Of a stretch of DNA of 14,463 bases, positions 13,140 to 14,463 are shown piece after piece (position 1 is the stretch's first letter; each line of letters starts with the position of its first letter). This DNA is from CALBTQ01 sp036743315 (GTDB taxonomy: Bacteria > Lernaellota > Lernaellaia > Lernaellales > Lernaellaceae), in NCBI GenBank assembly GCA_036743315.1, contig DAINPV010000067.1, positions 1 through 14,463 of the forward strand. Direction: 5' to 3'. Position numbers and translations under genes: made by a program. The notes beneath the pieces were generated by a model. The model was not told the origin of the DNA. It did not search any database and worked only from the letters and a program-made list of their open reading frames with translations.

Positions 13140-14463
13140 ATGAAAATGAAGTGTTTTCCGGCCGTTTGGCTGTCGTTGATTTGTCTTACCCTCATGGTCG
13201 TCGCTTGCTCGTCAGCCGACGACGACGATGACAATGACGCCGGCAACGACGACGACGATGACGACGACCTGCGCGAATGCGACGGGGAAGCGCTGACGAT
13301 CGCCGGCCTCGATCCGGCCTGCGCCTGGACGGCGACAGCGACGGAGATCGCCCTCACCGGCGGTTGCTTCGACGCCGACACGACGGCCAAGGCGATCGAC
13401 AGCGAGGGCGACGAGACGGACCTGGCGGTCGAACTGATCGACAACGAACATTTGATCGCGACCTTGCCGGGAAACGAGGCGCGCGGCGTGTACACCATAA
13501 CGCTTTATCGCGACGACCTGACCGCCCAGGTCGATTTCACGTCCGCGACCGACATCGTGGTTTCCGATTCCTTCAACGGTCAGTATTCGGTGGTGGATCT
13601 TTGCGATCTGGATCATCCGCGCGAAGCGTTGATCGTCACGCCGATCGGCGAGAGCAACGACATTTTTCACCCGACGGTCAATTCCGCCGGCGAGCGCGTG
13701 TATTTCGTGTCCATCACCAAAGGCGAAGCGGATGAATACGCCATTTACGGCGCGGATTTGGCCGACGGCGGCAACGTGGAAATGCTGACCGACAATCAAC
13801 CGCCGCTGTACGTCGCGCCCAGCGCCAGCCCGGCCGGTCCGACGCTTGCCTTCCAGGGGTGCGAGGATGTGACCAACGTATGCAGCATCTACGTCGTGGA
13901 CGAAGACGGCCTGAACGAGAAGAACCTCGCCCCGATCGACGACATTCTGGAAATCATGGGCGACCAGGTCGGTTCCTGGAACAACTACGAGCCGGTCTTC
14001 TCGCCGGACGGCTCGCAGGTGGCCTATCTGCGCGAAGGTTTCTGCGACGGTTACACCAGTCCCGAAGTCGCGTGCAATCACGATTTTTACAGCTCGGTGA
14101 TGGTCGTCAGCCTCGATGAAACCTGCCATGGCGATGTCTATTCGGAACCGAACGCGCATTTTTACGCCAACCTGCAATGGACGCATGACGGCTACCTGGT
14201 CTGGCAGCGACGGGAAAGCGATACCAGCGAACAGCAGATCATGATGCTTAAGATCGACGAAGACGGCGAAGCGCAAGGGGAGCCCTTCGCCGTTCAACCG
14301 CCGGCGGGCAACGAGACCTGGGCGGAGTTCTGGTGGCTGGTGTACAGTCCGCTGGAAACGGCGATGATCCTGCAGCCGTTCAACACCTGGGATCTGGTCT
14401 ACTATCCGTTGCAGGTGGGGACGGGCGACGCCGCGGCCGCGGCGTCGCCCGTCCCCACCTGCA
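13140..14463 (+). CDS. Lipoprotein with Ig-like and TolB/PD40 propeller domains (3' end cut by window edge)
   Basis: The frame is open from the ATG at 13140 to the window end, giving 441 residues. A signal helix ends in VVAC with Cys23, then SSA and an Asp-rich tether to about residue 43. Residues ~46-135 look like an IPT/TIG-type Ig domain (ALTIAGLDPACAW, IALTGGCF, ATLPG, GVYTITLY). From ~145 the protein has beta-propeller repeats of the TolB/PD40 type: FHPTVNSAGERVYFVS and, most clearly, YEPVFSPDGSQVAYLR. Such proteins are usually surface or periplasmic and rarely have a known partner. GGGGGAG lies 4 nt before the first ATG and 10 nt before a second in-frame ATG at 13146, so either may be used. 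The last 18 codons lie in a perfect palindrome and may not be true protein sequence. Confidence 0.8.
   Translation, partial: MKMKCFPAVWLSLICLTLMVVACSSADDDDDNDAGNDDDDDDDLRECDGEALTIAGLDPACAWTATATEIALTGGCFDADTTAKAIDSEGDETDLAVELIDNEHLIATLPGNEARGVYTITLYRDDLTAQVDFTSATDIVVSDSFNGQYSVVDLCDLDHPREALIVTPIGESNDIFHPTVNSAGERVYFVSITKGEADEYAIYGADLADGGNVEMLTDNQPPLYVAPSASPAGPTLAFQGCEDVTNVCSIYVVDEDGLNEKNLAPIDDILEIMGDQVGSWNNYEPVFSPDGSQVAYLREGFCDGYTSPEVACNHDFYSSVMVVSLDETCHGDVYSEPNAHFYANLQWTHDGYLVWQRRESDTSEQQIMMLKIDEDGEAQGEPFAVQPPAGNETWAEFWWLVYSPLETAMILQPFNTWDLVYYPLQVGTGDAAAAASPVPTC
14410..14463. repeat. Perfect 54-bp palindrome at the window end
   Basis: Bases 14410-14436 are the exact reverse complement of 14437-14463, with no loop and no mismatch; the outer edge begins TGCAGGTGGGGACGGGCG. 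It sits in the reading frame of the propeller lipoprotein and ends exactly at the last base of the window. It may be a palindromic interspersed repeat that entered the gene, or a fold-back artefact at a contig end. Confidence 0.85.

Noticed and set aside
13212..14297. 361-codon minus-strand frame opposite the propeller lipoprotein
   Set aside because: Same antisense effect, ending in a Val/Ile run that mirrors Asp codons; the plus frame has a signal peptide, ribosome binding site and PD40 motifs.

Overview
The window is dense, GC-rich bacterial DNA with no tRNA, rRNA or CRISPR that I can see. Three lipoproteins with a lipobox followed by Asp-rich tethers, periplasm-facing SGNH proteins and a class I ECF metal importer point to a Gram-negative bacterium. 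I associate Asp-rich tethers with uncultured deltaproteobacterial or Myxococcota-like lineages, but this taxonomic placement is inference only. The right edge is a perfect 54-bp palindrome, so the window may stop at a contig end.

Layout. (1) Bases 1-2088 hold two paralogous radical SAM proteins arranged tail to tail; the first is cut by the left edge. (2) Bases 2426-7529, minus strand, are a six-gene operon in which every junction overlaps (four ATGA, one TGATG). The transcribed order is SGNH hydrolase, DUF5989-type membrane peptide, cobalamin-type radical SAM enzyme, Trp-rich 57-aa membrane peptide, PP-loop ATPase with a CxxC motif, and a second SGNH hydrolase with a TPR-like insert. (3) Bases 7812-10414, plus strand, encode an ECF cobalt/nickel importer, cbiM (fused to a PDGLE domain), cbiQ and cbiO, behind a leader with several inverted repeats. 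(4) Bases 10510-14463, plus strand, encode three lipoproteins: a clan GH-A glycosidase-like protein, an L-type lectin-like protein, and a TolB/PD40 propeller protein cut by the right edge.

Working together. The six-gene operon is the strongest candidate for an undescribed system. Two membrane-anchored SGNH enzymes with the same unusual insert, a DUF5989 peptide, a radical SAM enzyme and an ATP-activating PP-loop enzyme look like a membrane-associated modification pathway, perhaps for a surface glycan or small metabolite. The substrate cannot be read from the sequence. Three radical SAM proteins of the cobalamin-binding type sit beside a cobalt-type importer, so a link through cobalamin supply is possible but unproven. 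The lipoproteins look like surface-exposed carbohydrate-binding or carbohydrate-degrading factors.
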